Positions 48,799-60,651 of a stretch of DNA of 64,000 nucleotides are shown piece after piece. The notes beneath the pieces were generated by a model, which saw only the letters and a list, made by a program, of their open reading frames with translations, was not told the DNA's origin and made no database searches. The number at the start of each line of letters is the position of its first letter. Position 1 is the stretch's first letter. The stretch spans positions 823,297,896 to 823,361,895 of the forward strand of contig NC_081414.1 of the NCBI RefSeq assembly GCF_030272615.1, read 5' to 3'. The DNA comes from Cryptomeria japonica (taxonomy: Eukaryota > Streptophyta > Pinopsida > Cupressales > Cupressaceae). The position numbers and the translations under genes were made by a program.

Positions 48799-49593
48799 TT
48801 AGTTACCATTCGGTGGAGGCAACTGATCAAAAATGGATTTGTACTTTGTCCTTGCATCGGTAAGAGTGACAGAGAGTGAATTATGAGCTGTAATGTCAGC
48901 TAATAGTGAAATTAGTCCATCTAAGGTGCTTCCCTCTGGCTAAGTGGATAGGGAGGTAGCCTTGTTGATCTTCTCTTGAATAAAGGACAAGTGTGGAATA
49001 AATAAGGTTTGAAGAGTCATAATGTCCATCCTTATTTGGTGCTCTTCATTCCTAAGTTCCAATTGTTGAGCCATGAGCTTTTGTAGCTGTGTATAGAAAT
49101 GTTGAATAGAATTTGACTCAGGGGTCAACTTATTTAAGAGATCGGTGACCTCTTTCTCAATCACTTTTGTTTTATTTTTTATATCTTTAATGAATAAAGA
49201 GAATGTACAGACTTTCTGAAATAAATAAAGAATATGCTTGAGTTGACAGGACAACTCAGCAACAAATTTGACAAGTTTTACTTTGCCAATAGTAATGATT
49301 TTCTGTACCTCTTCAATCATTTTAGCAGTGAGCTCTTTGTCCTTTAACTTGCTCAAATATTCAGATGTGTCTACTCCAGATGTCTCTATTTTAGTTAGGA
49401 GTTCATCCAGTTGAATATGGATGGCTGCATCTTTTGACACTGTAGCTTTAGGTAGCATATCTGTTAATAGTGCTTTCACCTTATGAAGTACTTTCTTTTT
49501 CTTTTTAATAGCCATTTGTTTTTCCTATTCAGCTTTGGCTTTTCATAGTTCACCAAATTTAATGAGTGCTTACCCTTTTAATTTGGATATATC
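48799..49593 (-). pseudogene. Outer element ORF2, C-terminal part
   Basis: Continuation of the frame at 60139-57611 beyond the inner insertion; removing the inner element and one copy of its 5-bp duplication restores the frame exactly. It covers the end of the conserved DISKLKGxALI block, then a helix-rich stretch (KVLHKVKALLTDMLPKATVS, HIQLDELLTKIETSG, ELTAKMIEEVQKI, LKHILYLFQK), and a C-terminus DQLPPPNGN. In-frame stops lie at 49572, 49545, 49527 and 48942 (first base on the minus strand). Compared with the inner copy it lacks ~10 residues near the end (no MESVRDALS), an in-frame change. Function unknown. Confidence 0.8.
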
Positions 49594-50744
49594 TATTAGG
49601 CCCAATATGGAAAGCTAATGTACTGAGAGGGGAGGGGTGAATCAGTACTTCAAAACATTTCTTCAATAATAACTTAACTGTTATGCATAAACCGAATAGT
49701 GTAATAACATAACGTAAAGTTAAAACAAATAGATAACAATCATACATGATTCACTCCATAACACATATGTTTTGGTTACGCAGAAACTCTTGGTTAGAGA
49801 GAAAAACTGTGGTGGGGATGGCACCCACAACTTCACTACTGCAATAATAAAGATGCTCGGTTAGAGCTACATTTTAGCTATTTCTGATAGCTTACCCTAT
49901 TAGGAGTATTAAGATATGTTAGATCTACCTTGTTAAAGGATTTTACAACACTTAATCTAAATGCTGCACCTGGTTAGAGGCTTTACAATTTATAGACTTG
50001 ATTAGAGTCTTTTACCCTGTTAAAGGTTTCTCTTTCAACTTCACAATATTATAATAAAATCATTACAAATATCTACAACTTTACATCTGAAATGTTATAG
50101 CAGATTCTATGTGTTCAGAATAAGATTACCTTGCTTATAGCATACCTCGGTAACCCACATAGTAACTCGGTAAACCCTTATGTTTACTCTGTTCTTCGAC
50201 TGTTCTCTGAAAACCTTCTCTGTGACCTTTGTGTCTCTGTAATAGTCTTCTCATACTCATATATACATACATAACTCATGCTATATAAATAGATCTCTTA
50301 TGACGGTGATCCAATTCCTTGCTTCGATCTTACAAACATGATTTATTGAATGAATAACCAAAAAAATAATTTCATTGGTTAGATGACCATGAAATCATAC
50401 ACAATCTTCTGGTGCAATTTCCAATGTGATAACGGTTAGATGTGCCTCGATCTTGTAACATGTTTTCATATGCATGTCCAGGTTCAATGTATCTGGTAAC
50501 ACGTTTCAATCTATGTATGTCAACTTGGTGTGTCATCTTTTCTACTCGGTAGACATAAAAAGATACTCAGTAGATAGCTTAGTGTATACTACATTCTATG
50601 ACTACTTTCCTTCTGTAACCAACTAGACTGTGCATATCGACTTCTCTGTGTATACCAACTACATGATTCGGTAGTGCTAACCGACTAGAATATATAGTAT
50701 GACTTTGAATATAAAAACTAATGGCAATTTGATAAGTAGTAACA
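49594..50744 (-). repeat. Inner element 3' LTR
   Basis: 1,151 bp. Starts TATTAGGCCCAATATGG on the plus strand (first G mutated from TG to TA) and ends AAGTAGTAACA. Belongs to a sub-type distinct from the outer LTRs (for example acatttcttcaataataact instead of cctttgttcaacaataaa). Confidence 0.93.
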
Positions 50745-50760
50745 ATCTCCCCTTTTGACA
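50745..50760 (-). other. Inner element polypurine tract
   Basis: Minus strand TGTCAAAAGGGGAGAT abuts the LTR start TGTTACTACTTATC. Confidence 0.82.
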
Positions 50761-51149
50761 TTAGTTGAGATGTTTGACAAAAACTACTTTCAAAGTCATA
50801 ACTCAAAAATCTATGTGCTCACAAAATGACTATACTTGACAATATATACAATAGTCAATGAAATAGTATATTTAGATATATTCCCCTTATCATTATATTG
50901 TACATAACTTTGATTTTGCATGCTCGGTTCTGTGGCTTGTGTGCTTTACTTGCTCTGCATACTCTGCTCAGTATAGTCCCCTATATACAATACTCTGAAT
51001 ACTATATCAAAACTGTATCACTCCCCAAATATCTGCTTGGTATACTGCTCTTCTATTCACTGCATGGTATGCTCCCCCTGTGTATTTACACTCCTATTGG
51101 ATGATACTTTGAATACTATGCACTCCCCCTTTTTGACAAACATCAAAAT

Positions 51150-54100
51150 TTAGTTACCATTTGGAGGTGGCAACTGATCAAAAATAGATTTATACTTTTT
51201 CTGGGCGTCGGTGAGAGTGATAGAGAGTGCATCCCTTACACTTTCCATTAAAGAATTTTGTGCTTGAATATCACCCAATAGTGATATTAAACCATCAAGC
51301 GTGCTTCCCTCTTCTGTAGTAGAAAGGCGTGTAGCTCAGTTGATCTGTTCTTGAACGGATGAAAGATGAGGAAGGAATAGTGTCTGGAGTGTCATTATAT
51401 CCATCCTAATCTTATGCTCTTCATTTTTGAGTTCTAACTATTGAGCCATGAGCTATTGTAACCTTGTATAAAAATTTTGAACAAAATTTGGCTCTGTGGT
51501 CAACTTAGTTGAGAGATTGGTGATCTCTTTCTCAATTGCATCAGTTTTATTCTTGATATCTTTAAAGAATAAGGAAAATGTACAAAGTTTCTGAAATAAA
51601 TAAAGAATATGCTTGAGTTGAGGGGACAACTCAGCAATGAATTTGACAAGCTTGACTTTTCCTATAGCTAGAGCTTTTTGTACCTCTTCTATCATTTTTG
51701 CAGTAAGCTCTTTATCTTTTAGCTTGCTCAAGTACTCAGATGCATCAACTCCAGATGTTTCTATTTGATTAAGGAGTTCATCCAGTTGAATGTGGATGGC
51801 TACATCAGTTGACACTGTAGCTGAAGGTAGCATTTCGGTCAGTAGTGTCTTCACCTTCTGTAGTACTTTATTCTTCTTTTGAATGGCCATCTATTTTTCT
51901 TGTTCGGCCTTTATTTTGCATAGTTCATCAAAATCAATAAGTGCTTGCCCCTTTAATTTTGAGATATCCACATTGGGAAACACTATTGGTTTAGTTAAAT
52001 CAACTTTAAAACTATGCTTTTTCACTTTCTTCTCTTTACCTTTAGTCGGTTGGACCAAGACAATAGCTTGTGAGGCTTGCTGACCCTTGGTAGGTTGCTC
52101 GGTAGATGCAACACTTTGGTCTGTTCCTGTAGCCATTGTGGTGTCCTTGGGTGTTTCAGTACTGGGGGTCTCAGCTGTAACATTTTCAGTGCTTGACGGT
52201 GCTTGAGAGGTCTTTTCTTGAGTTGTACCTTCTGCTGCTTCAGACTGGTGACCTTCGGTGCCTTGTGTAGTATCCTGGGGAGCTTCGGTAGAGACAGGTA
52301 GATTAACTGGTGGATAAGGATGAACTTGTACTAAAATGGATTTACTAGATACAAGTTTTGCATAGGTAGTGTCATCTATCATTTCCTGCTCTGGTGCTTC
52401 TGTATCCATGACATCTTCATCAATTTGAATAGTGTCAGCTAGGTCTTGCTCGGTAGCATCAAGACCTTGCTCGGTGACATCAAGATTGTGCTCGATGACA
52501 TCAACAATTTCAACTTGAGATTGTTCACCGACATCCTTGATTTTGAAAATTTCTTGCCACTTTTCTTTTGTCTCATTTTCTACATCAATGTATAGCCCAT
52601 TCATTAGTTTTAAGGCTCTTTGTTTGACAAGAAACCTTGAATTGTAGGTTGTCAGATTTTCCTTTATTTTAGCTACTGACATATTAGGAAAGAGATGGAC
52701 TATACTTCTTTCTCTGATTTGTTTCTTTGAGTCCATTTCATACTTCCACCTATTATCAATATGCAAATAAAGTTCATCTGGAAGTGACTTTGCTAGCTAT
52801 AATGGAGTTAACCGAAACTTTAGAAGCATGCAGATGACAACTTCTTTAATTTGTCTCTTCTCATCATTGTTCCTGGTTTCAGACTTAACAAATCTAAATG
52901 AACTAAATCCACCATATTCTTTCAGATTTGCATAGAAGTTTTCTACACTATGTATATTTACCTTTTGGCTTTTTACAATCTGGAATTTGTTTGCATCCTC
53001 AAACTTTGTATCACTAGACTCTTTTTCCAAAATGAGTCTTTGAGTAGATTTCTTGTATGTTTTTGTTACCTTGGGAGCAGTAACACTCTTTTGTTTCTTA
53101 CTTGGTGATGCAGCTGATGCTCTAGTGTTAGGTCTCTTTGGTGGAGTGGTCGGTAGGGCCTTTGTAATGTCTAGTTTCTTTCTTTTCAAAACTTTTCCCT
53201 TAGGCAATTCAGTACTCAGTGTGATTGTTGCCTCTTGAGCTTCTGATTCCTCTGCGGTGATGGCAAGAGTGCCTTTGACAAGTGTAGAGGTAGATTCTTC
53301 TCTGAATTTCTCTGTCAATGCCTTAATCATTTTAGTTGCCTTCCTTGTAGCTTTAGGTACTACAATGCTCGTTTTAACTTTTTCCTTAACTTCTTCATAG
53401 GTTCCATATCTCAGTTCAGTAGCATGCCTTAGTAATGTGAGATATGCATCAATTTGTTGTTGTGTGATATCATAGTCAATCTCGTAACCCATTGGTGGAA
53501 AAGATTGAGTCCTTGGTTCCACAGCATTCACATAACAGTAATCAGTGTCTACCTCAAAGCATATATCATCCTTATATTTCTCTACCAGCTGTGGTGGAAT
53601 CCGATACCTGTTGTGCATCTTTTCTTAAAATTTGTTGAAGTAGTCATCCATGATATCATTAAAATTATCTCCCAATTTCTTGATAAAGTCATTAATTTGA
53701 TGGGTGATTGGTCGGTGTAGCTCCCAAAATACTTTACCAACTGAGGGAAAGAACTTCTCAAAGTAGAAAAATATGCATACAAGAAGTGAACCAAACTTCA
53801 GTGTATTTGCCGAGTTGTTTTTCTTTGGCTTCCTGATTGTGTTCAGGTTCTCAAACAAGTTTTTCAACAACACTTCACATAAGTCAATCTTCATTCCCTT
53901 TTTCACAATTTTATAGGCCAAGTCAACTATTGCACAGGGTACATTGTTTTCCCTTACTGATTGGAAGAAACAGTAACCAATTACTCTAATTGCAAATTTA
54001 AGTTCTGCACCAGTGACATTGTTCAGTTTCAGTCCTTTGTAGTTAGATTCTACTCTAGTTAAACTGATTAACTCCTTCTATGATATCATCTTTTGAGCTT

Positions 54101-54533
54101 GTGCATGATCATAGAAAGGATAACCGGTGATCACATGAATGATTTCCTTGGTGATTTTGAATGGTTTCTCTTCTAGCCACATGAAATCATCATGAATTCT
54201 GCTCAAAACAAACTTAACCCACTGGGGTTTGAACACATGGGGATAGGCTAGGGCTTCAGTTAATCCCTTGATTTTGATATGCTCGTACTTGCTATCCATT
54301 TTGCCATCGATACATAGCTCATCATATGTGTCACTTATCTCAACATGACTGAGTTCTTCAATATGGCATTTGGTGAAGAATCTAACATCTTCGACTAACA
54401 AGACTCGATCTGGGATGAGTGAAAAGGTAGTTTTGTCAACCGGTTTAGAGGCAACTTTAGGAGTCAAAGTGTATTTCAGTGAGGGCTTCTCCATATTCTT
54501 GACAACTACGAGATCTTGGATCTTGGGTGCCAT
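51150..54533 (-). pseudogene. Inner element ORF2 (~1,127 codons, unknown function)
   Basis: A single frame from MAPKIQ to QLPPPNGN, interrupted only by seven in-frame stops (first bases 54080, 53627, 52799, 51893, 51455, 51440, 51338); no frameshift. Parts visible: an N-terminal region of ~300 residues with WVKFVL near 119 and KEIIHVITGYP near 140; a conserved MHNRYRIPP at 306; basic Lys/Thr-rich linkers (~385-410, ~445-500); a second block with YGGFSSFRF (~541), HIDNRW (~590), VKQRALKLMNGLY (~637) and KEKWQEIF (~656); a Thr/Ser/Glu-rich linker (~680-830); a Lys-rich KGKEKKVKKHSF (~832); and a helix-rich C-terminus (~880-1100). No membrane segment, signal peptide or catalytic motif is evident. 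It sits where pol would be. Not recognised; a DNA- or RNA-binding role is only a guess from the basic parts. Confidence 0.82.
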
Positions 54534-55081
54534 TTGTAAATTCCAAATAAAACTTAGCAAACTTTCCTTAGGGTTTGACAGTTTACAAATGGCAGATGTT
54601 TCACACTGGGTAGATAATAGCAATTTGACAAGATCGGAAAACCAGCTTGACAATGCGATTAGATTTGATGTAAATACCTTGGATTCACTTTGAATGAAGT
54701 TTGATCACCTTGATTCTCTCTACTCTGCTCTCTTGAAAACTTGGTAAATGAAAATGATCACAAAAATACCTTTAAGTACACAAAATACCTTATCGGGCTC
54801 CGTGCGGGTTAGGTCAAAACATTAAATGCACTCAGTTTACCTTTAACCGATTTCCTCTTTTTTGTTTCTTTTTAACTAAGTAACCAAATTTCCTTCATTT
54901 ACCAACTTGACAGGCTTCCTGTATACACCAACTTAAAAGGTTTCCTATAAAGTACTTTTGATAGAATTTTAAACCTACTAATGCATCTTAACTATGCAGA
55001 TTTTGAATTTAGTACATAATAAAATAGGAACTATTATGATTTTAACCTTTAGAGAATGCAGTCCTTTCATACCTTTGCTGA
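54534..55081 (-). other. Spacer between ORF1 and ORF2 (inner)
   Basis: About 550 bp without a conserved frame. The same spacer in the outer element is ~510 bp. Both contain the phrase accttatcgggct (54790, 60402). ORF2 would need its own start, internal entry or splicing. Confidence 0.5.
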
Positions 55082-56434
55082 TTAATTTGGAATAGGTGCA
55101 CCTAACTCGGTAGGTAAGGTGCTTTCTTCATCTAACATGATTTCCTTCTTTTTCCAAATCATCTTGAATATTTCTTTTACTTCTTCAGTGTCTCTTCTAG
55201 GTTAATCTCTGCAATCTCTAGCTAAATGTCCAACTTTGTGACAATGAAAACATACCATACCAGGGTTTCTCCATGATCTTCAGTTGTTCATCCCAAACCT
55301 TATAAAATAGTTGGCACTTATATGTCCATATCTTCCACAACATTCACACCATATCCTTGTATTCTAATCCCATGGTACTACTGCATATTGTCGGTAAGGA
55401 TCTATGTGAGTTTGGTAACCTCTAGTAATTGCTCGGTGTGCATACCATTTGTGGTTCTTTTGCTTAAGCCAGCACTTCTTAGTACTATGTCCATATCTAT
55501 TGCAGTTTCTACAAAACCATTTGAATTTTGCCTTCTGATAGTTGTTAACAGACTTTTTCCTACATTGATTAGATGTATGACCATATTTATTGCAATTGTA
55601 ACAATAATCATTGGACTTAGTGACATTCAGTTGCTTACCTTTTCTGATTTGGCATATGTTGGCAGTATGACCTTGATTTCCATAGTGGTAGCAAATAGGC
55701 TTCTTTCTTTTGATGTTATTCTTTTCTTCAGCTTGCTTTGATGATTCTCCTCTCTTGGTAGTACATATCCCTTTCTCTGTAGAGTCTTTTCCTTTGTAAC
55801 CGAGTCCTGCATCTTTGTTAGGTGTTCTTGTATTCAGTTGCTCATCCAACATCTTTGATGCTTCATAACTTTTCTTCAGTGTTTCTTTAGATTTCTTCTC
55901 TGTTTCAAGTTCATCGGTCAACCTTGATACTTCAACTCTCAATGCTTGATTTTCATCATTCTTCAGAATTGCTTCATGATGTGCATAACCTAGTTGATCT
56001 GTCATATTTTGTTGAATCCCAGTCAACCTTGTGATTTCATCATTTTTATTAGACACCAAGACTTCAAGTTGTTGTTTCTCTCTTTGTAGATCTCTTGCTT
56101 TATCCTGAGTTGTCCTCAATGCATCTAGGTTTTCAGTCATCTGTGTATCGAAATGTTCTTGTTCTCTTTTCATTGCTTTTATTTGATCAGCCAGTGCTTT
56201 GTTCTTTTCTTTCAATACTTCAATCATTTCTTCAGTTTCTTCAGATATACTGTTCTCAGATGATGTCTCAATTTGTTCCACTAACTCTTGAGAGTCCTAC
56301 AAGTCATCAGATAATCTTCTTCTTACTTTCAGAGATTTTCGCATTTGCCTTTGCATGTCTACAATCAGTTGATTAGCATGATCCAACTCTTCTTGCAGAT
56401 ACACAATCCTCCGAGATTGTTTGTAGCCTTCCAT
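55082..56434 (-). pseudogene. Inner element ORF1: coiled coil plus five CCHC knuckles
   Basis: 450 codons from MEGYKQSRR to GAPIPN, exactly as long as in the outer copy. Residues ~10-235 are a near-continuous charged coiled coil (EEMIEVLKEKNKALADQIKA; VSRLTDELETEKKSKETLKK), followed by SKMLDEQL and GLGYKG, which recall the coiled-coil part of some plant Copia Gags. Zinc knuckles near 248 (first unit, second Cys mutated to Tyr), 278 (CYNCNKYGHTSNQC), 308 (CRNCNRYGHSTKKC), 361 (last Cys lost) and 393 (CFHCHKVGHLARDC). It is probably a Gag/nucleocapsid that binds the element's RNA. Stops: the TAG at residue 46 (56299) is shared with the outer copy; 55366 and two or more after it are private. A classic UBN2 capsid was not seen. 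Confidence 0.85.
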
Positions 56435-56482
56435 TGCTAAGATCTTTCTCTTTAGGTAGTTAAACCCTTTTCCAAGATTCAA

Positions 56483-56495
56483 GCTCTGATACCAA
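56483..56495 (-). other. Inner element primer-binding site (tRNA-iMet)
   Basis: Minus strand TGGTATCAGAGCT, beside the 5' LTR. Confidence 0.92.
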
Positions 56496-56496
56496 T

Positions 56497-57605
56497 TGTT
56501 AGTCAGTACTTCAAAACATTTCTTCAATAATAACTTAACTGTTATGCATAAACCAAATAGTGCAATAACATAACGTAAAGTTAAAATAAATAGATAACAA
56601 TCATACATGATTCACTCCATAACACATATGTTTTGGTTACGCAGAAACTCTTGGTTAGAGAGAAAAACTGTGGTGGGGATGGCACCCACAACTTCACTAC
56701 TGCAATAGTAAAGATGCTCGGTTAGAGCTACATTTTAGCTATTTCTGATAGCTTACCTTGTTAGGAGTATTAAGATCTGTTAGATCTACCTTGTTAAAGG
56801 ATTTCACAACACTTAATCTAAATGTTGCACCTGGTTAGAGGCTTTACAATGTATAGACTTGATTAGAGTCTTTTACCCTGTTAAAGGTTTCTCTTTCAAC
56901 TTCACAATATTACAATAAAATCATTACAAATATCTGCAACTTTACATCTGAAATGTTATAGCAGATTCTATGTGCTTAGAATAAGATTACCTTTCTTATA
57001 GCATACCTCAGTAACCCATATAGTAACTCGGTAAACCCTTGTGTTTACTCTGTTCTTCGACTATTCTCTAAAAACCTTCTTGGTGACCTCTGTGTCTCTG
57101 TAATAGTCTTCTCATACTCATATATACATACATAACTCGTGCTATATAAATAGATCTCTTATGACGGTGATCCAATTCCTTGCTTCGATCTTACAAACAT
57201 GATTTATTGAATGAATAACCAAACAAATAATTTCATTGGTCAAATGACCTCAAAATCATACACAATCTTCTGGTGCAATTTCCAATGTGATAATGGTTAG
57301 ATGTGCCTCGATCTTGTAACACGTTTTCATATGCATGTCTAGGTTCAATGTATCTGGTAACACGTTTCACTTAGTGTGTGTCAACTCGGTGTGTCATCTT
57401 TACTGCTTGGTAGACATAAAAAGATACTCAGTAGACAGCTCGGTGTATACTGCGTTCTGTGACTGCTTTCCTTCTGTAACCGACTAGACTGTGCATACCG
57501 ACTTCTCTATGTATACCGACTGCATGATTTGGTAGTGCTAACCAACTAGAATATATAGTATGACTTTGAATATAAAAATTAATGGCAATTTGATAAGTAG
57601 TAACA
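56497..57605 (-). repeat. Inner element 5' LTR with a 42-bp deletion
   Basis: Same as 49594-50744 except that exactly 42 bp are missing right after TGTTAG, at the edge that touches the primer site. The missing stretch includes the G-rich box (gagaggggaggggtgaa). The deletion must have occurred after insertion, or the element was copied with it present only in one LTR. Confidence 0.92.
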
Positions 57606-57610
57606 GTATC

Positions 57611-60139
57611 TACATTTGACAACACTATTGGTTTTGACAAATCTAATTTGAAACTATACTTTTTCATTTTCTTTTCTTTACCTTTCACCAGTTGAACTAA
57701 TACAATGGCTTGGGAGGTTTGTTGACTCTTGGTAGGTTGCTCGGTAGAGGCAACACTTTTGTCAATTTCTTGAACCTCTGATGTAGCCTTCAGTGAATCC
57801 TTGCTTGGGGTCTCAGTTGTAACATTTTCAGTGCTAGAAGGAGCTTGAGAAGCAGCTTATCCTTCTATAGACTTGTGACCCTCTGTTCCTTGTTCAGTAT
57901 CCTGAGGAGCCTCAGTTGAAATAGGCTAAGTGATTAGAGGATAGGGCTGAACTTGTTCCAAAACTGACTCACTGGATGCCAATTTGGCATATGCATTCCC
58001 TTCTATCATTTCCTGTTCTAGTGCCTCAGTATCCATGATATCCTCATCAATTTGTATAGTGTTAGCAGGGTCTTGCTCGGTGATATCAAGATCTTGCTCG
58101 GTGACATCAACTATTTCAACTTCAGCTTGCTCACTAGCATTCTTGATTCGAAATATTTCCTGCCACTTTTCTTTGGTCTCATTCTCTACATCCAAATAAA
58201 GGCCATTCATCAATTTTAAGGCTCTTTGCTTGACTAGGATGTTTTTGTGGTAGTTTTTCACATGTTCAGTGATCTCATCTACCGAAATGTCTAGAAAGAG
58301 ATGTACCAGATTTCTTTCTCTCATCTGCTTTTCCGTGTCCATGGCATATGTCCACCTGTTATCAATATGCAAATACAATTCTTTTGGAAGAGAATTAGTT
58401 ACTTCCAATGGGACCAATTGGAATTTCAAAAGAGTGTAGATTACAGCTTCTTCAATTTGTCTCTTTTCTGCATCATTTCTAGATTCATACTTAACATGTC
58501 TAAATGATCCAAATCCACCATATTGCTTTAGATTAGCAGAAAAATTATCAACACTGTGTACATCTTCCTTTTTACTCTTGACAATCTGAAATTTACTTTT
58601 GTCTTCAAATTCGGTGTCACTAGACTCTTTTGTCAAAATGAGTCTCCGAGTACATTTCTTATAAGTTTTTGTTACCTTTGGTGTGGCAACATTCTTTGGT
58701 TTCTTACTTAGTGATGGTGTAGATGATCTTGTGTTTGGGCACTTTACTAAAGGAGTCAGTGATACCTTTGATGTATCTTGTTTCTTCCTTTCCAAAACTT
58801 TCCCTTTAGGCAACTCAGTGCTCAATGTAATAGCTGCCTCGTGGGCTTCAGATTCCTCCTCGGTGATGACTAGAGTGCCCTTGATAGGTGTGGAGGAAGA
58901 ACCTTCTCCAAATTTCTCTATTAATGCCTTGATAATTTTTGTTGCTTTCCTTGTAGCCTTGGGTACTACAATGCTCATCTTAACTTTCTCTTTAACTTCT
59001 TCAAATGTACCGTATCTCAGCTTGGTAGCATGCCTTGGTAATGTAAGAAAAGAATCTATCTGATGTTGTGTGATGTCAAAATCAATCTCATAACCCATAG
59101 GTGGCAAAGATTGAGTTCTTGGTTCTATAGCATTGACATAGTAGTAGTCGGTGTCCACTTCAAAGCATATGTCATCCTTGTATTTCTCCATTAACTTGGG
59201 TGGAATTCTATACCCATTATGCATCTTTTCTTGAAACTTGCTAAATTAATCATCAATAATATCATTGAAGTTATTACCTAGCTTTTTGATGAAGTCATTG
59301 ATTTGATGGGTGATTGGTCGGTGTAGCTCCCAAACTACATTACCGACTGATGGAAAGAATTTCTCAAAATAGAAAAACATGCATACCAAAAGTGATCCAA
59401 ACTTCAGTGTGTTAGCTGAGTTGTTCTTCTTTGGCTTCCTTATGGTGTTTAGATTCTCAAATAGGTTTTTGAGCAATACTTCGCATAGATCAATTTTCAT
59501 TCCTTTCTTCACAATTTTATATGCTAAATCGACTTCTGCACAGGGTACACTATTTTCCCTTGCCGATTGAAAGAAACAATAACCTATTACTCTAATGGCA
59601 AACTTTAGCTTTGCATCTATGACATTGTTCAATTTCAGTCCTCTGCAATCAGATTCAACTCCAGTTAAAGTGATCAATTCCTTTTGTGATATCATTTTCT
59701 AAGCTCGGGCATGATCAAAAATAGGGTAACCAATGATCAAATGAATAATTTCCTTGGTGATTTTGAATGGTTGCTCCTCTAACCACATGAAATCATCATG
59801 AACTTTGCTCAGAACAAACTTGACCCATTGGGGTTTGAATACACGAGGATAGGTTAGGGTTTCGGTCAATCCCTTGATTTTAATGTGTTCATACTTGCTA
59901 TCTAATTTCTCATCGGTACACAATTCATCATATGTGTACTTGATCTCAACATGACCTAGTTCCTCAACATGACACTTAGTGAAGAATCTGACATCCTCAA
60001 CTAGTAAAACTCTATCCAGAATGAGTGAAAATGCAGCTTTATCATCCGGTTTAGATGCAACTTTGGGAGTTAGAGAGTATTTCAGTGAGGGCTTTTCAAT
60101 GATCTCAACAACAACGGGCTTCTGGATCTTAGGTGCCAT
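57611..60139 (-). pseudogene. Outer element ORF2, N-terminal part
   Basis: Starts MAPKIQKPVVVEIIEKPSLK and aligns along its length with inner ORF2. It contains the 432-codon open piece 59224-57926 (MHNGYRIPPKL to YPLIT), the longest open coding segment in the whole window, which covers the MHNxYRIPP block, basic linkers, YGGFGSFRH, ELYLHIDNRW, VKQRALKLMNGLYLDV and KEKWQEIFRI. Stops lie at 59701, 59248, 57928 and 57859, none at the same codon as an inner stop, and there is no frameshift. The inner element interrupts it at 57610, just after LSKPIVLSNVDT. With the C-terminal part (49593-48799) the frame has 1,107 codons. Function unknown; see the inner copy for the domain layout. Confidence 0.83.
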
Positions 60140-60651
60140 TGCAGATTTCGGATAAATATTAACAAAAGATCCTTAGGGTTTGAAGACTTTTAAATGGCAG
60201 ACGCTTTCACTTAGCAAATATAAAACTGATATTCACAACTAATATAATCGGTAAACTAGCTTGACAATGTGTTGTGATTGATGTTAATACCTTGAATTTC
60301 GCTTCTGAGGAGGTTTGATCGCCTTTGAATCACTTTTCTCTGCTTTCTTGAAAACTTGGTAAGTGTAAAATGACCACGCAAAAGCTTTAAGTACACAATA
60401 TACCTTATCGGGCTTCGTGGAGTTAGGTCAGAAAACATTAAATGCACTTGGTACCACTTCCTTTTTATGCTTTTACCGAGTAACCAGATTTCTTGTATTT
60501 ACCGGCTAGACAGGCTTCCAAAATACTTGATAAAATTTCAAATTTCCTAATTTATCTTTAGTTATGCAGATTTTGAATTAAGTACATGATAAAATAGGAA
60601 CTGTTAAGATTTAACCTTTGAGAGAATGCAGTCCTTTCATACCTTCATTAA

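Larger units (their letters stand above)
49594..57605 (-). mobile_element. Inner pol-less LTR retrotransposon of the same family
   Basis: A second, complete family member inserted into ORF2 of the outer element, also on the minus strand. Layout: 5' LTR (57605-56497), primer site, ORF1 (56434-55082), spacer, ORF2 (54533-51150), polypurine tract, 3' LTR (50744-49594). The target duplication is atatc (49589-49593) and gtatc (57606-57610), one mismatch. Total 8,012 bp, close to the outer element without its insert. No pol domain is present. The LTRs differ at ~7 sites in ~255 bp by eye, fewer per base than in the outer element, as expected for the younger insertion. Confidence 0.93.

Noticed and set aside
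51150-54533. Envelope-like protein in ORF2
   Set aside because: No signal peptide, no hydrophobic membrane segment and no glycoprotein-like cysteine pattern can be seen.
55364-56281. Plant pararetrovirus coat or coiled-coil protein
   Set aside because: Flanking LTRs, polypurine tract and 5-bp target duplications show an integrating LTR retrotransposon; no movement protein or viral RT is present.
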